A DNA stretch of 10,705 nucleotides from contig JAFADB010000133.1 in NCBI GenBank assembly GCA_023425225.1, forward strand, positions 1 through 10,705, read 5' to 3'. Of the stretch, positions 1 through 6,692 are shown piece by piece; position 1 is the first letter of the stretch, and every line of letters starts with the position of its first letter. The notes beneath the pieces were generated by a model, which saw nothing but the letters and a program-made list of their open reading frames with translations, did no database searches and was not told where the DNA came from. Position numbers and translations under genes: made by a program. This DNA is from Pseudomonadota bacterium. GTDB taxonomy: Bacteria > Pseudomonadota > Gammaproteobacteria > Xanthomonadales > Xanthomonadaceae.

Positions 1-626
1 TAGACGTTGACGTCGAACATCTCGTAGCGCGACTTGATGTTCTTGGCCAGGAAGTTCTGGATCGAGTTGATCTTGTGGTCGATGAAGTGCTTCTTGCCCT
101 TCACGTCGCGGGTGAAGCCACGCACCCGGTAGTCCATGATCACGATGTCCGATTCCAGGCTCTCGATCAGGTAGTTCAGCGCCTTCAGCGGCGAGATCAC
201 GCCGCAAGTGGCCACATCGATGTCCGCGCGGAAGGTGGCGATGCCCTCCTGCGGGTGCGTCTCCGGGTAGGTATGGACGGTGATATGGCTCTTGTCCATG
301 TGCGCGACCACGGCGTCGGAGATCAGCTCCTTGCCGGCCTGCTTCTTGTCGATCACCGGCTCCTCGGAGATCAGGATCGTCACCGACGCGCCCTGCGGGT
401 CGTAGTCCTGCCGCGCGATGTTGAGGATGTTGGCGCCGATGATCTCGGCCACGTCCGTCAGGATCTGCGTCAGCCTGTCCGCATCGTACTGCTCATCGAT
501 ATATTCGATGTATCGCTGGCGCTCCTCTTCGGTGCGCGCGTAGCAGACGTCGTAGATGTTGAAGCTCAACGCCTTGGTGAGGTTGTTGAAACCCTGCAAC
601 CTCAGGCGAGGCAAAGGCTTGACCAC
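1..626 (-). CDS. speD: S-adenosylmethionine decarboxylase proenzyme, 5' part (3' end outside window)
   Basis: Pyruvoyl-dependent enzyme that decarboxylates S-adenosylmethionine, giving the aminopropyl donor for spermidine synthesis in the cytoplasm. About 208 codons are visible, and the E. coli-type enzyme has about 264 residues, so roughly the last 55 are cut off by the window edge. Seen: the N-terminal motif GFNNLTKALSFNIYD (residues 12-26), ANILNIARQDYDPQGASVTI, and the self-cleavage site HMDKSHITVHTYPE, where the chain is expected to break between Lys112 and Ser113 to make the pyruvoyl group. The conserved Cys141 follows in VATCGVISPLKALNY. The start is GTG at 626, with a GAGGA Shine-Dalgarno 9 bases upstream; no in-frame ATG gives the conserved MVKPLPRLRLQGF beginning. 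It is divergent from clp across 137 bases. The family assignment is secure; only the start codon is somewhat open. Confidence 0.95.
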   Translation of the reverse strand, partial: MVKPLPRLRLQGFNNLTKALSFNIYDVCYARTEEERQRYIEYIDEQYDADRLTQILTDVAEIIGANILNIARQDYDPQGASVTILISEEPVIDKKQAGKELISDAVVAHMDKSHITVHTYPETHPQEGIATFRADIDVATCGVISPLKALNYLIESLESDIVIMDYRVRGFTRDVKGKKHFIDHKINSIQNFLAKNIKSRYEMFDVNV

Positions 627-709
627 GGCGGTCTGTCCTCGGGGGAGAGTGGGAAATATGCAATTATGCGGCATTGCCGGCCAGCGCGCATAGTCGCAGG
701 CGCGTCAAT

Positions 710-738
710 TTGCCGACACTGAACACTCCCGTTAAGCT
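710..738 (+). promoter_or_regulatory. Candidate clp promoter
   Basis: TTGCCG (710-715) and TAAGCT (733-738) are separated by 17 bases. They match 4 of 6 and 3 of 6 positions of the sigma-70 consensus, including the TA...T of the -10. Transcription would start near 745, leaving a leader of about 20 bases before the clp ATG. This is inferred from sequence only. The rest of the speD-clp gap (627-709) holds an AT-rich patch (about 654-668) but no convincing speD promoter. Confidence 0.4.
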
Positions 739-763
739 TTGCCAATTCGGTCGTGAAATCACC

Positions 764-1453
764 ATGATCCCAGCTGCCAGCAAAATCGTCTCCATCGCGC
801 GTGCGCCCAACGGATCGCTGGCCTTGGACGCAGCGACCATCGACCGCTTCCTCCTTCACAGCCACCGCCGCCGCTACCCGGCGCGGGCCGACGTGTTCCG
901 GCCCGGCGACGCGGCCGGCACGCTCTATTACGTGATCAGCGGCTCGGTCAGCATCATCGCCGAGGAGGAGGAGGACCGCGAACTGGTGCTGGGCTACTAC
1001 GGCAGCGGCGAGTTCGTCGGCGAGATGGGCCTGTTCATCGAGTCCAACCATCGCGAGGTGATCCTGCGCACGCGTACCCCGTGCGAGCTGGCCGAGATCA
1101 GCTACGAGCGGCTGCAGCAGCTGTTCCTGGGCCCGTTGTCGCCGGATGCGCCCAAGGTGCTGTACGCGCTGGGCGTGCAGCTGTCCAAGCGCCTGCTGAC
1201 CACCAGCCGCAAGGCCAGCCGGCTGGCGTTCCTGGACGTGACCGACCGCATCGTGCGCACGCTGCACGACCTGGCCCGCGAGCCGGAGGCGATGAGCCAC
1301 CCGCAGGGCACCCAGCTGCGCGTCTCGCGCCAGGAACTGGCGCGGCTGGTCGGCTGCTCGCGCGAGATGGCCGGCCGCGTGCTCAAGAAGCTGCAGGCCG
1401 ACGGCCTGCTGCATGCCCGCGGCAAGACCGTGGTGCTGTACGGGACGCGCTGA
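764..1453 (+). CDS. clp: Clp, CRP/FNR-family global regulator (c-di-GMP-responsive type)
   Basis: DNA-binding transcription factor of the CRP family, 229 residues. In Xanthomonas, Clp controls extracellular enzymes, exopolysaccharide and virulence genes, and binding of cyclic di-GMP inhibits its DNA binding. Seen: the cyclic-nucleotide-binding jelly roll at about 25-125 (RPGDAAGTLYYVISGSVSI, GEFVGEMGLFIE), a long dimerisation helix around 128-160, and a helix-turn-helix at about 186-207 with the SREMAGR recognition helix. Arg200, Glu201 and Arg205 match the DNA-contacting RE..GR of E. coli CRP. In the phosphate-binding cassette Arg97 is kept, but the Ser of CRP is replaced by Glu98, the change characteristic of Clp (Glu99 in X. 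campestris). ATG 764 gives the family's usual length; an in-frame ATG at 674 would add an unconserved 30-residue tail. There is no clear Shine-Dalgarno before 764. It is convergent with the HAD phosphatase gene. Confidence 0.95.
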   Translation: MIPAASKIVSIARAPNGSLALDAATIDRFLLHSHRRRYPARADVFRPGDAAGTLYYVISGSVSIIAEEEEDRELVLGYYGSGEFVGEMGLFIESNHREVILRTRTPCELAEISYERLQQLFLGPLSPDAPKVLYALGVQLSKRLLTTSRKASRLAFLDVTDRIVRTLHDLAREPEAMSHPQGTQLRVSRQELARLVGCSREMAGRVLKKLQADGLLHARGKTVVLYGTR

Positions 1454-1461
1454 TTGCGAGC

Positions 1462-1508
1462 GCGTTTGCGCATTCGCGCAAGCGCCCCACGGTTCGCCGT
1501 GCGAACCG
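1462..1508 (+). terminator. Tandem hairpins behind clp
   Basis: Two stem-loops follow the clp stop codon. The first pairs 1462-1471 with 1476-1485 (10 bp including one G-U, loop ATTC). The second pairs 1490-1497 with 1501-1508 (8 bp, 3-base loop). Neither is followed by a T-run, so this is not a textbook intrinsic terminator. They probably define or protect the clp mRNA 3' end. Confidence 0.4.
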
Positions 1509-1766
1509 CGGGCCCGGCTCATAAGCCCCCGATCCCCCGCGCCTGTCGGCGCGCGCCCGCGCCCCGCGGAACCTGACGTGTCGGCGATGACGAACGCGTC
1601 GCCACGCGCCCAGGGGGCGAACCGCGATATACGACGGTCAACCGGATCGCAGTCGAGGATCCCTGCGCCGGGTCCCCATCACGCTCGCGGCAACTCCGTA
1701 GCCCGGACAAGCGCAGCGTAGGGGCGGCACCTCGCCGCGATGGCCGACGTACCGGAACAGGCCTCA
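1509..1766. other. Gene-free interval between convergent clp and HAD gene
   Basis: I find no credible gene here on either strand. Open frames in this stretch lack family signatures and Shine-Dalgarno sites. One short piece, GTAGCCCGGACAAGCGCAGC (from 1698), resembles the start of dispersed GTAGCCCGGATAAGCGCAGCG-type intergenic repeats that I associate with Xanthomonas and relatives. Its other half is not recognisable, so it is at best a remnant. Confidence 0.4.
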
Positions 1767-1796
1767 CCTATTCCCTATTCCCTATTCCCTATTCCC
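1767..1796. repeat. Heptanucleotide tandem repeat, 4 copies
   Basis: Four perfect copies of CCTATTC (1767-1773, 1774-1780, 1781-1787, 1788-1794) plus two further bases, reading GGGAATA on the minus strand. Repeats of the GGGAATAGGGAATA type are familiar in Xanthomonas intergenic DNA. The array overlaps the 3' end of the adjacent HAD gene and supplies its TAG stop codon at 1789-1791. Confidence 0.85.
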
Positions 1797-2520
1797 GCCC
1801 CGGCCCCACCGGCTCGCCGGCGCGGTCGCGGCAGCCCCAGTTGAGGATCTGCGTGCCCGGCGGCAGCACGCGGCGGAAGAACGCCACCCGCGACGGCTTG
1901 GGATTGACCACCACCGGCGCCCGGGCCGCCTTCAGCAATGGCAGGTCGGCGCTGCTGTCCGAGTACGCCACCGCGATGTCGCCGTAGCCGCGCTCGCGCA
2001 GCATGCGCATCTTCTCCTCGTTGTGGCAGTGGCGCCTGGCGACCACCGCGCCCAGCCGCGCGCCGACCTGGCTGCCGATCACCGGCACGTCCTGCTCGGC
2101 GACGAAGGCCAGGATCGCGCGCGCCAGCTCCGGCGGCGCACCCGTGGCTACCACCACCCGGTCGCCGGCGGCGCGGTGGCGCTTGAACACCTCCAGCGCC
2201 ACCGGCAGCAACCGGCCGCGGATCTCCTGCTCGTGGGTGAGCACGTAGCGGTCGATCGAACGGTTGAACTCGCGTGCGCGGTGCATGCCGAAGGTGGCGA
2301 TCCAGACATAGCCGGAGATGCCGTGGCGGCGGGTGGGCAGCATCGCAACCAGCGGGCCCAGCAGCGGCGTGGCCAGCAGCGCGACCAGCAACCGCAGCGG
2401 ATTGCGGCGGATCAGCCAAGCGAACAGGTGGCTGCCGGAGTCGCCGTCGTAGAGGGTGTGGTCGAAATCGAACACCACCAGCGGCGCGTCGTCGCCGGGC
2501 TTGGGATAGCGGTCGCTCAT
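1789..2520 (-). CDS. HAD-superfamily (subfamily IB) phosphatase, PgpC/YfhB-like
   Basis: Predicted Mg2+-dependent phosphatase of 243 residues. HAD motifs are seen in order: motif I FDFDHTLYD (nucleophile Asp18, general acid Asp20), motif II VVVATG (Thr126), motif III Lys170 in HNEEKMRML, and motif IV YSDSSADLPLL (Asp188, Asp192). A hydrophobic stretch at about 42-61, after RRNPLRLL, followed by YVWIATFG, gives the architecture of E. coli PgpC (YfhB), a membrane-associated phosphatidylglycerophosphate phosphatase. A role in phosphatidylglycerol synthesis is therefore likely but inferred; phosphoserine-phosphatase-like enzymes are the alternative. Its ATG overlaps the trpC stop as ATGA, so translation is probably coupled and it is the last gene of the trp cluster. 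The last dozen residues, after NWGCR, look unconserved, and the stop lies inside the heptanucleotide repeat. Confidence 0.85.
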   Translation of the reverse strand: MSDRYPKPGDDAPLVVFDFDHTLYDGDSGSHLFAWLIRRNPLRLLVALLATPLLGPLVAMLPTRRHGISGYVWIATFGMHRAREFNRSIDRYVLTHEQEIRGRLLPVALEVFKRHRAAGDRVVVATGAPPELARAILAFVAEQDVPVIGSQVGARLGAVVARRHCHNEEKMRMLRERGYGDIAVAYSDSSADLPLLKAARAPVVVNPKPSRVAFFRRVLPPGTQILNWGCRDRAGEPVGPGRE

Positions 2521-3311
2521 GCGGCAAAGAATAGCTGACGCAGCGCCTCGCCCGGTTCCTCGGCACGCATGAAGGTCTCCCCGACGAGGAAGGCGTTGAC
2601 GCCGGCCGCGCGCATGCGCGCCACGTCCTCCGGCACCAGGATGCCACTCTCGGTGACCAGCAGGCGGTCGCGCGGCACCGCGTCCTTCATCGCCAGGGTG
2701 TTGTCCAGCGAGACCTCGAAGGTGCGCAGGTTGCGGTTGTTGATGCCGACCAGCGGCACCGGCACCTGCAGCGCGCGCTCCAGCTCGTCGATGTCGTGCA
2801 CTTCCACCAGCACGTCCAGGCCGAGCTGCAGCGCCAGCCCGGACAGGTCGGCGAGCTGCTGGTCGTCGAGCGCGGCGACGATCAGCAGGATGCAGTCGGC
2901 GCCGAGCGCGCGCGCCTCGTGCACCTGGTACGGGTCGATGACGAAGTCCTTGCGCAGCACCGGCAGCGTGCAGGCCTCGCGCGCCTGCTGCAGGTAGGCG
3001 TCGGCGCCCTGGAAGAAGTCCACGTCGGTCAGCACCGACAGGCAGGACGCGCCGCCGAACTCGTAGCTGACGGCGATGTCGGCCGGGTGGAAATCCGCGC
3101 GGATCACGCCCTTGGACGGACTGGCCTTCTTGACCTCGGCGATCACCGCCGGATCGCCGGCGGCGATGGCCGTCTTGAGCGCGTCGGCGAAGCCGCGCAC
3201 CGGCGCGGCATCGGCGGCGCGCGCGGCGACCTCGTCCAGCGGCACGCGCGCGCGACGCTCGGCGATCTCTTCGGTCTTGCGGGCGAGGATGGTGTTGAGG
3301 ATGTCGCTCAT
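2517..3311 (-). CDS. trpC: Indole-3-glycerol-phosphate synthase
   Basis: Catalyses ring closure of 1-(o-carboxyphenylamino)-1-deoxyribulose 5-phosphate to indole-3-glycerol phosphate in tryptophan synthesis; cytoplasmic TIM barrel. The 264 residues fit the monofunctional enzyme, with no fused TrpF. Seen: VIAEVKKASPSKG (Glu59, Lys61), LRKDFVID with the catalytic Lys121, LVEVHD (Glu170), GINNRNL (Asn191, Asn194), LVTESGI (Glu221, Ser222) and the phosphate-binding FLVGETFM near the C-terminus. ATG 3311 is preceded by AGGA about 9 bases upstream; a 40-residue in-frame N-terminal extension has no family similarity. It sits 156 bases after trpD, the largest gap in the cluster. A GATAAT hexamer on the minus strand (3336-3341) just upstream could be a secondary -10 element, but I found no matching -35. 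The downstream HAD gene overlaps by four bases. Confidence 0.96.
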   Translation of the reverse strand: MSDILNTILARKTEEIAERRARVPLDEVAARAADAAPVRGFADALKTAIAAGDPAVIAEVKKASPSKGVIRADFHPADIAVSYEFGGASCLSVLTDVDFFQGADAYLQQAREACTLPVLRKDFVIDPYQVHEARALGADCILLIVAALDDQQLADLSGLALQLGLDVLVEVHDIDELERALQVPVPLVGINNRNLRTFEVSLDNTLAMKDAVPRDRLLVTESGILVPEDVARMRAAGVNAFLVGETFMRAEEPGEALRQLFFAA

Positions 3312-3401
3312 CGGGTCGGATCCTGCGGGCCGGGCATTATCGGCCATGGGGGGCGTAAGCGCGAAAACGGCATGCCCGTCGTGGCCGCGGGAGTGGTGCA
3401 G

Positions 3402-3446
3402 GCCGCGAGGGCACGCCAAGGAAGGCGGCATCGCGGCTCATGCCGC
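3402..3446. repeat. REP-like inverted repeat in the trpD-trpC gap
   Basis: The gap holds GCCGCGA (3402-3408), repeated in inverted orientation as TCGCGGC (3431-3437). The second copy continues into a small hairpin, GCGGC-TCAT-GCCGC (3433-3446), followed by TCCCAC. On the minus strand this reads GTGGGAGCGGCATGAGCCGC, resembling the GTGGGAGCGGCTTCAGCCGC palindromes dispersed in Xanthomonas and Pseudomonas genomes. It probably acts at RNA level or is a passive mobile repeat. The rest of the 156-base gap contains no gene. Confidence 0.55.
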
Positions 3447-3467
3447 TCCCACGGGTGCAGCCGGCTC

Positions 3468-4493
3468 TCAGAGCGATCGCGTGAGCGCCACGTACTCGTC
3501 GAGCTTGCGCCGCGCGCTGCCGTCGGCGATGACCGCGCGGGCGCGCTCGATGCCCTCGCCGATGCCGGCGGCCACGCCGGCCACATACAGCGCCGCGCCG
3601 GCATTGAAGGCGACGATGTCCAGCGCCGGGCCGGGCACGTTGGCCAGCACGTCCAGCAGCATGGCGCGCGACTGCGCGGCATCGGCGACCTTGAGGTTGC
3701 GGCTGGCCGACATGGCGATGCCGAAGTCCTCCGGGTGCACCTCGTACTCGCGCACCTGGCCGTCGCGCAGTTCGCCCACCAGCGTGGCCGCGCCCAGCGA
3801 CAGCTCGTCCATGCCGTCGCGTCCCCACACCACCAGCGCGCGCTCGGCACCCAGCTGCTGCAGCACGCGCGCCTGGATGCCGACCAGGTCGGGATGGAAC
3901 ACGCCCATCAGGATGTTGGGCGCGCCGGCCGGGTTGGTCAGCGGGCCGAGGATGTTGAAGATCGTGCGCACGCCCATCTCGCGGCGCACCGGCGCCACCG
4001 CCTTCATCGCCGGGTGGTGCACCGGCGCGTACATGAAGCCGATGCCGGTACGCGCGATCGCCTGCGCCACCTGTTCGGGCTGCAGCTCGATCGCCGCGCC
4101 CAGCGCCTCCACCGCATCGGCGCTGCCGGACTTGGAGGAGACGCTGCGGTTGCCGTGCTTGGCCACGCGGGCGCCGGCGGCGGCGGCCACGAACATCGCG
4201 CAGGTGGAGATGTTGAAGGTGTGCGAGCCGTCGCCGCCGGTGCCGACGATGTCGACCAGGTGGCTGCGGTCGGCCACGTCCACCTTGCGCGAGAACTCGC
4301 GCATCACCTCGGCCGCGCCGGCGATCTCGCCGATGGTCTCCTTCTTCACCCGCAGGCCGGTGAGGATGGCCGCGGTCATCACCGGCGAGACCTCGCCACG
4401 CATGATCTGGCGCATCAGCGCGACCATCTCGTCGTGGAAGATCTCGCGATGCTCGATGGTGCGTTGCAGGGCTTCTTGCGGAGTAATGGGCAT
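3468..4493 (-). CDS. trpD: Anthranilate phosphoribosyltransferase
   Basis: Transfers the phosphoribosyl group of PRPP to anthranilate, the second step of the tryptophan branch; cytoplasmic homodimer. The 341 residues fit the stand-alone family. Seen: the N-terminal helical domain at 1-75, the PRPP diphosphate loop DIVGTGGDG (81-89), NISTCAM (94-100), KHGNRS (112-117) with SSKSGSADAVEALG, the anthranilate-binding APVHHPAMK region with Arg170, NILGPLTNP (180-188), and the Mg2+-binding Asp229-Glu230 pair in GRDGMDELSLG. All expected motifs are intact. ATG 4493 has a GGAG Shine-Dalgarno 5 bases upstream. It starts 17 bases after the DUF1543 gene ends, so it belongs to the same transcript as trpE and trpG. 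It is not fused to TrpG, unlike in enterobacteria. Confidence 0.97.
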   Translation of the reverse strand: MPITPQEALQRTIEHREIFHDEMVALMRQIMRGEVSPVMTAAILTGLRVKKETIGEIAGAAEVMREFSRKVDVADRSHLVDIVGTGGDGSHTFNISTCAMFVAAAAGARVAKHGNRSVSSKSGSADAVEALGAAIELQPEQVAQAIARTGIGFMYAPVHHPAMKAVAPVRREMGVRTIFNILGPLTNPAGAPNILMGVFHPDLVGIQARVLQQLGAERALVVWGRDGMDELSLGAATLVGELRDGQVREYEVHPEDFGIAMSASRNLKVADAAQSRAMLLDVLANVPGPALDIVAFNAGAALYVAGVAAGIGEGIERARAVIADGSARRKLDEYVALTRSL

Positions 4494-4510
4494 GGGGACT
4501 CCAGGGATGT

Positions 4511-5005
4511 TCAAGGCAGCACGAGGTAGTCGCTGTGGCCGGCGATGCCGCGGTGCGGCGCTTCCACGAGATGCACGTAGCGGCCCTGCACCGAATCGAT
4601 CGGCAGGCAGTCGTCGACGTCGTACAGCGCATCGGTATGCGGCTTGTCCCAGCCGGCACCGGCCTGCAGCCTGCCCTTGCGCTTGGCCTCGGCGGCGTCG
4701 TGCGCGACCACCAGCCGGTAGCGGTGGGCCTCGCCGAACACGCCGGGCTCGTAGCCGCCGAGGTTGATGAAGAACAGCCGCGGCGATCCGGCCGCGGGGG
4801 CGGCATCGGACAGCTGCACGCGCCAGCCCTCCACGCCGTCCACCTCCAGCCAGGAATCGACGTGGGCGCCGTGCGGCTGGCCGAACCACTGGCGCTTCAG
4901 CTGCGGATAGACCGCCTGCAGGCTGTCGCCGCTGGCGAACACCACGTCGTGGACCTCGATCTTGGCGGCGGGATGCTTGCCGCCGAGCATCACCACGAAC
5001 AGCAT
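4511..5005 (-). CDS. DUF1543-family protein of unknown function
   Basis: A 164-residue protein recognised as the DUF1543 family; its function is not known and I do not assign one. Seen: the opening MLFVVMLGGKHP, the motif KIEVHDVVFA (15-24), HVDSWLEVDGV, LFFINLGGYEPGVFGEAHRY and DKPHTDALYDVDDCLPID. The halves resemble each other: each has an E-x-H start, a V-x-A strand, then H-x-D followed by a VD pair, suggesting an internal duplication. There is no signal peptide or membrane segment, so it is probably cytoplasmic. Its ATG lies one base after the trpG stop (TGAGATG) and trpD follows after 17 bases, so it is translated as part of the trp operon between the glutaminase subunit and the next enzyme. 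A role linked to anthranilate synthesis is only a guess from position. Confidence 0.85.
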   Translation of the reverse strand: MLFVVMLGGKHPAAKIEVHDVVFASGDSLQAVYPQLKRQWFGQPHGAHVDSWLEVDGVEGWRVQLSDAAPAAGSPRLFFINLGGYEPGVFGEAHRYRLVVAHDAAEAKRKGRLQAGAGWDKPHTDALYDVDDCLPIDSVQGRYVHLVEAPHRGIAGHSDYLVLP

Positions 5006-5006
5006 C

Positions 5007-5585
5007 TCATTGCTCCAGGAAGTTCTTCACCAGCGCGTGGCCGTGCTCGGTGAGGATCGACTCGGGATGGAACTGCACGCCCTGCACCGGGTACTGGCGG
5101 TGGCGCAGGCCCATGATCTCCTCGACCGAGCCGTCCGGGTTCTCGGTCCAGGCGGTGACCTCCAGCGCATCGGGCAGCGTGGTCTTTTCCACCACCAGCG
5201 AGTGGTAGCGGGTGGCGGTGTAGCCGTCGGGCAGCCCGGCGAACACGCCCTTGCCCTCGTGGCGGATGGCCGAGGTCTTGCCGTGCATGATGCGGCCGGC
5301 GCGGATCACGTCGCCGCCGTAGACCTGGCCGATGCTCTGGTGGCCCAGGCACACGCCGAGGATCGGCGTGCTCGGGCCGAGCCGCTCGATCAGCTGCAGC
5401 GAGATGCCGGCCTCGTTGGGCGTGCACGGACCGGGCGAGACGACGATGTGCGAGGGCGCCAGCGCCGCGATCGCATCCACGCTGGTCGCGTCGTTGCGCA
5501 CCACCTCGACCTCGGCGCCCAGCGCCTGCAGGTACTGCACGAGGTTGTAGGTGAAGCTGTCGTAGTTGTCGAGCATCAGCAGCAT
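5007..5585 (-). CDS. trpG: Anthranilate synthase glutaminase subunit
   Basis: Class I glutamine amidotransferase that releases ammonia from glutamine and passes it to TrpE for anthranilate formation. The 192 residues are a complete stand-alone TrpG. Seen: the start MLLMLDNYDSFTYNLVQYL, the oxyanion region SPGPCTPNEAGIS (50-62), the nucleophile elbow GVCLGHQSIGQ with Cys79, and the rest of the catalytic triad, His173 and Glu175, in VQFHPESI. In this type of organism TrpG may also serve PabB in folate synthesis, because no separate pabA is seen nearby; that is inference. ATG 5585 lies two bases after the stop of the aldolase-like gene (TGACCATG), with a GGAG Shine-Dalgarno inside that gene. The next gene starts one base after the trpG stop, so translation is probably coupled on both sides. 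Confidence 0.96.
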   Translation of the reverse strand: MLLMLDNYDSFTYNLVQYLQALGAEVEVVRNDATSVDAIAALAPSHIVVSPGPCTPNEAGISLQLIERLGPSTPILGVCLGHQSIGQVYGGDVIRAGRIMHGKTSAIRHEGKGVFAGLPDGYTATRYHSLVVEKTTLPDALEVTAWTENPDGSVEEIMGLRHRQYPVQGVQFHPESILTEHGHALVKNFLEQ

Positions 5586-5587
5586 GG

Positions 5588-6691
5588 TCAGTGCTCCATG
5601 GCCGCGTGCGCGGCGACGCGGGCAGCGGGCGGCACTGCGTCGGCCAATGCGCCCAGGTCGTCGATGAAGGCGGCGACCGCGGCCTCCGGGGTGGCCCACG
5701 AGGTCACCAGGCGGATCGCGACGCGGCCGTCGGGCAGCGCCTGCCAGCGCTCGAACGCGTACAGCGCCTCGAGCTTCTCGACCAGCGCGGCCGGCAGGAT
5801 CGGGAAGATCTGGTTGCTCGGCGACTCGACCAGGAAGCCGGCGCCATGCCGCGCCAGGCCCTCGCGCAGGCGCGCGGCCATCGCATTGGCGTGGCGCGCC
5901 AGCTCGAAGAACAGCCCGTCCTCGAACAGCGCGGTGAACTGCGTGCCCAGCACCATGCCCTTGGCCAGCATCGCCCCGCGCTGCTTGATCAGGTAGCGCA
6001 TGTCGGCCTTGAGCGCGTCGTCGACGATCACCAGCGCCTCGCCGATCAGCGCGCCGTTCTTGGTGCCGCCGATGTAGAAGGCGTCGGTCAGCGCGGCGAT
6101 GTCGGCCAGGGTGAGGTCGTTGCCGTCGGCCACCAGCGCCGAGCCGATGCGCGCGCCATCCAGGTACAGCAGCAGCCCGCGTTCGCGGCAGAACGCGGAC
6201 AGCGCGGCCAGTTCGGCGCGGCTGTACAGCGTGCCCAGTTCGGTGCTCTGCGACACGTACACCAGCAGCGGCTGCACCATGTGCTCGTTGCCGTGCTCGG
6301 CCAGCAGCGGGGCGATCGCGGCGGGGGTGAGCTTGCCGTCGCGTGCCGGCACCGTCAGCACCTTGTGGCCGGTGGCCTCGATGGCGCCGGTCTCGTGGGT
6401 GGCGATGTGGCCGCTGGTGGCGGCGATGGCGGCCTGGTGCGGACGCAGGAACGCGGCCAGCGCCACCAGGTTGGTCTGGGTCCCGCCGACCAGCAGGTGC
6501 ACGTCGGCATCGGCGCGACCGACCTGGGCGCGGATCAACTCGGCGGCGCGCTGGCTGTGGCGGTCCAGGCCGTAGCCGCGGTGCTGTTCGCCGCTGGCCT
6601 GCGCCAGCGCCTGCAGCAGGCGCGGATGCGCGCCCTCGCTGTAGTCGTTGCGGAAGCCGTGCTTGTAGCTGCGTGGCGCACTGTCGTACAT
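5588..6691 (-). CDS. Threonine aldolase-like PLP enzyme (beta-eliminating lyase family)
   Basis: PLP fold-type I enzyme of 367 residues, similar to low-specificity L-threonine / L-allo-threonine aldolases, which cleave beta-hydroxy amino acids to glycine and an aldehyde. Seen: NDYSEGAHPRLLQAL near the N-terminus, the cofactor phosphate loop GGTQTN (69-74), the SGHIATHETGA motif (93-103) expected to stack on the cofactor, LDGARIG with Asp178 facing the pyridine nitrogen, and the Schiff-base lysine Lys211 in YIGGTKNGAL. All these residues are present, so it should be active. ATG 6691 has AAGGGG 8 bases upstream. The ancestral trpE stop (6693-6695) lies one base before this ATG and trpG follows two bases after the stop, so the gene is embedded in the trp operon. 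The true substrate is not evident; glycine/threonine metabolism or a beta-elimination on another amino acid are possible. Confidence 0.88.
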   Translation of the reverse strand: MYDSAPRSYKHGFRNDYSEGAHPRLLQALAQASGEQHRGYGLDRHSQRAAELIRAQVGRADADVHLLVGGTQTNLVALAAFLRPHQAAIAATSGHIATHETGAIEATGHKVLTVPARDGKLTPAAIAPLLAEHGNEHMVQPLLVYVSQSTELGTLYSRAELAALSAFCRERGLLLYLDGARIGSALVADGNDLTLADIAALTDAFYIGGTKNGALIGEALVIVDDALKADMRYLIKQRGAMLAKGMVLGTQFTALFEDGLFFELARHANAMAARLREGLARHGAGFLVESPSNQIFPILPAALVEKLEALYAFERWQALPDGRVAIRLVTSWATPEAAVAAFIDDLGALADAVPPAARVAAHAAMEH

Positions 6692-6692
6692 G

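Noticed and set aside
680..708. TTGACG on the minus strand (703-708) as the -35 of a speD promoter
   Set aside because: At 17 bases downstream the hexamer is GCTGGC, nothing like a -10, and no better-spaced candidate was found.
753..762. GTGA-AA-TCAC inverted repeat just before the clp ATG as a Clp autoregulatory site
   Set aside because: The Clp/CRP site has arms TGTGA and TCACA separated by six bases; here the spacing is two and the outer bases do not match.
674..763. In-frame ATG at 674 as the start of clp
   Set aside because: It adds 30 residues with no similarity to the family and would place the start upstream of the best promoter candidate (710-738); ATG 764 gives the normal length of about 230 residues.
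1413..1767. Open frames on both strands of 102 and 82 codons in the clp-HAD gap
   Set aside because: They show no recognisable motif or Shine-Dalgarno and overlap the clp end, hairpins or repeats; they look like chance frames in GC-rich DNA.
2796..4767. Long open frames on the plus strand opposite trpC, trpD and the DUF1543 gene (up to 577 codons)
   Set aside because: They are antisense to genes with complete family signatures, have low-complexity Arg/Ala/His-rich translations, and arise from the high GC content, which makes stop codons rare in other frames.
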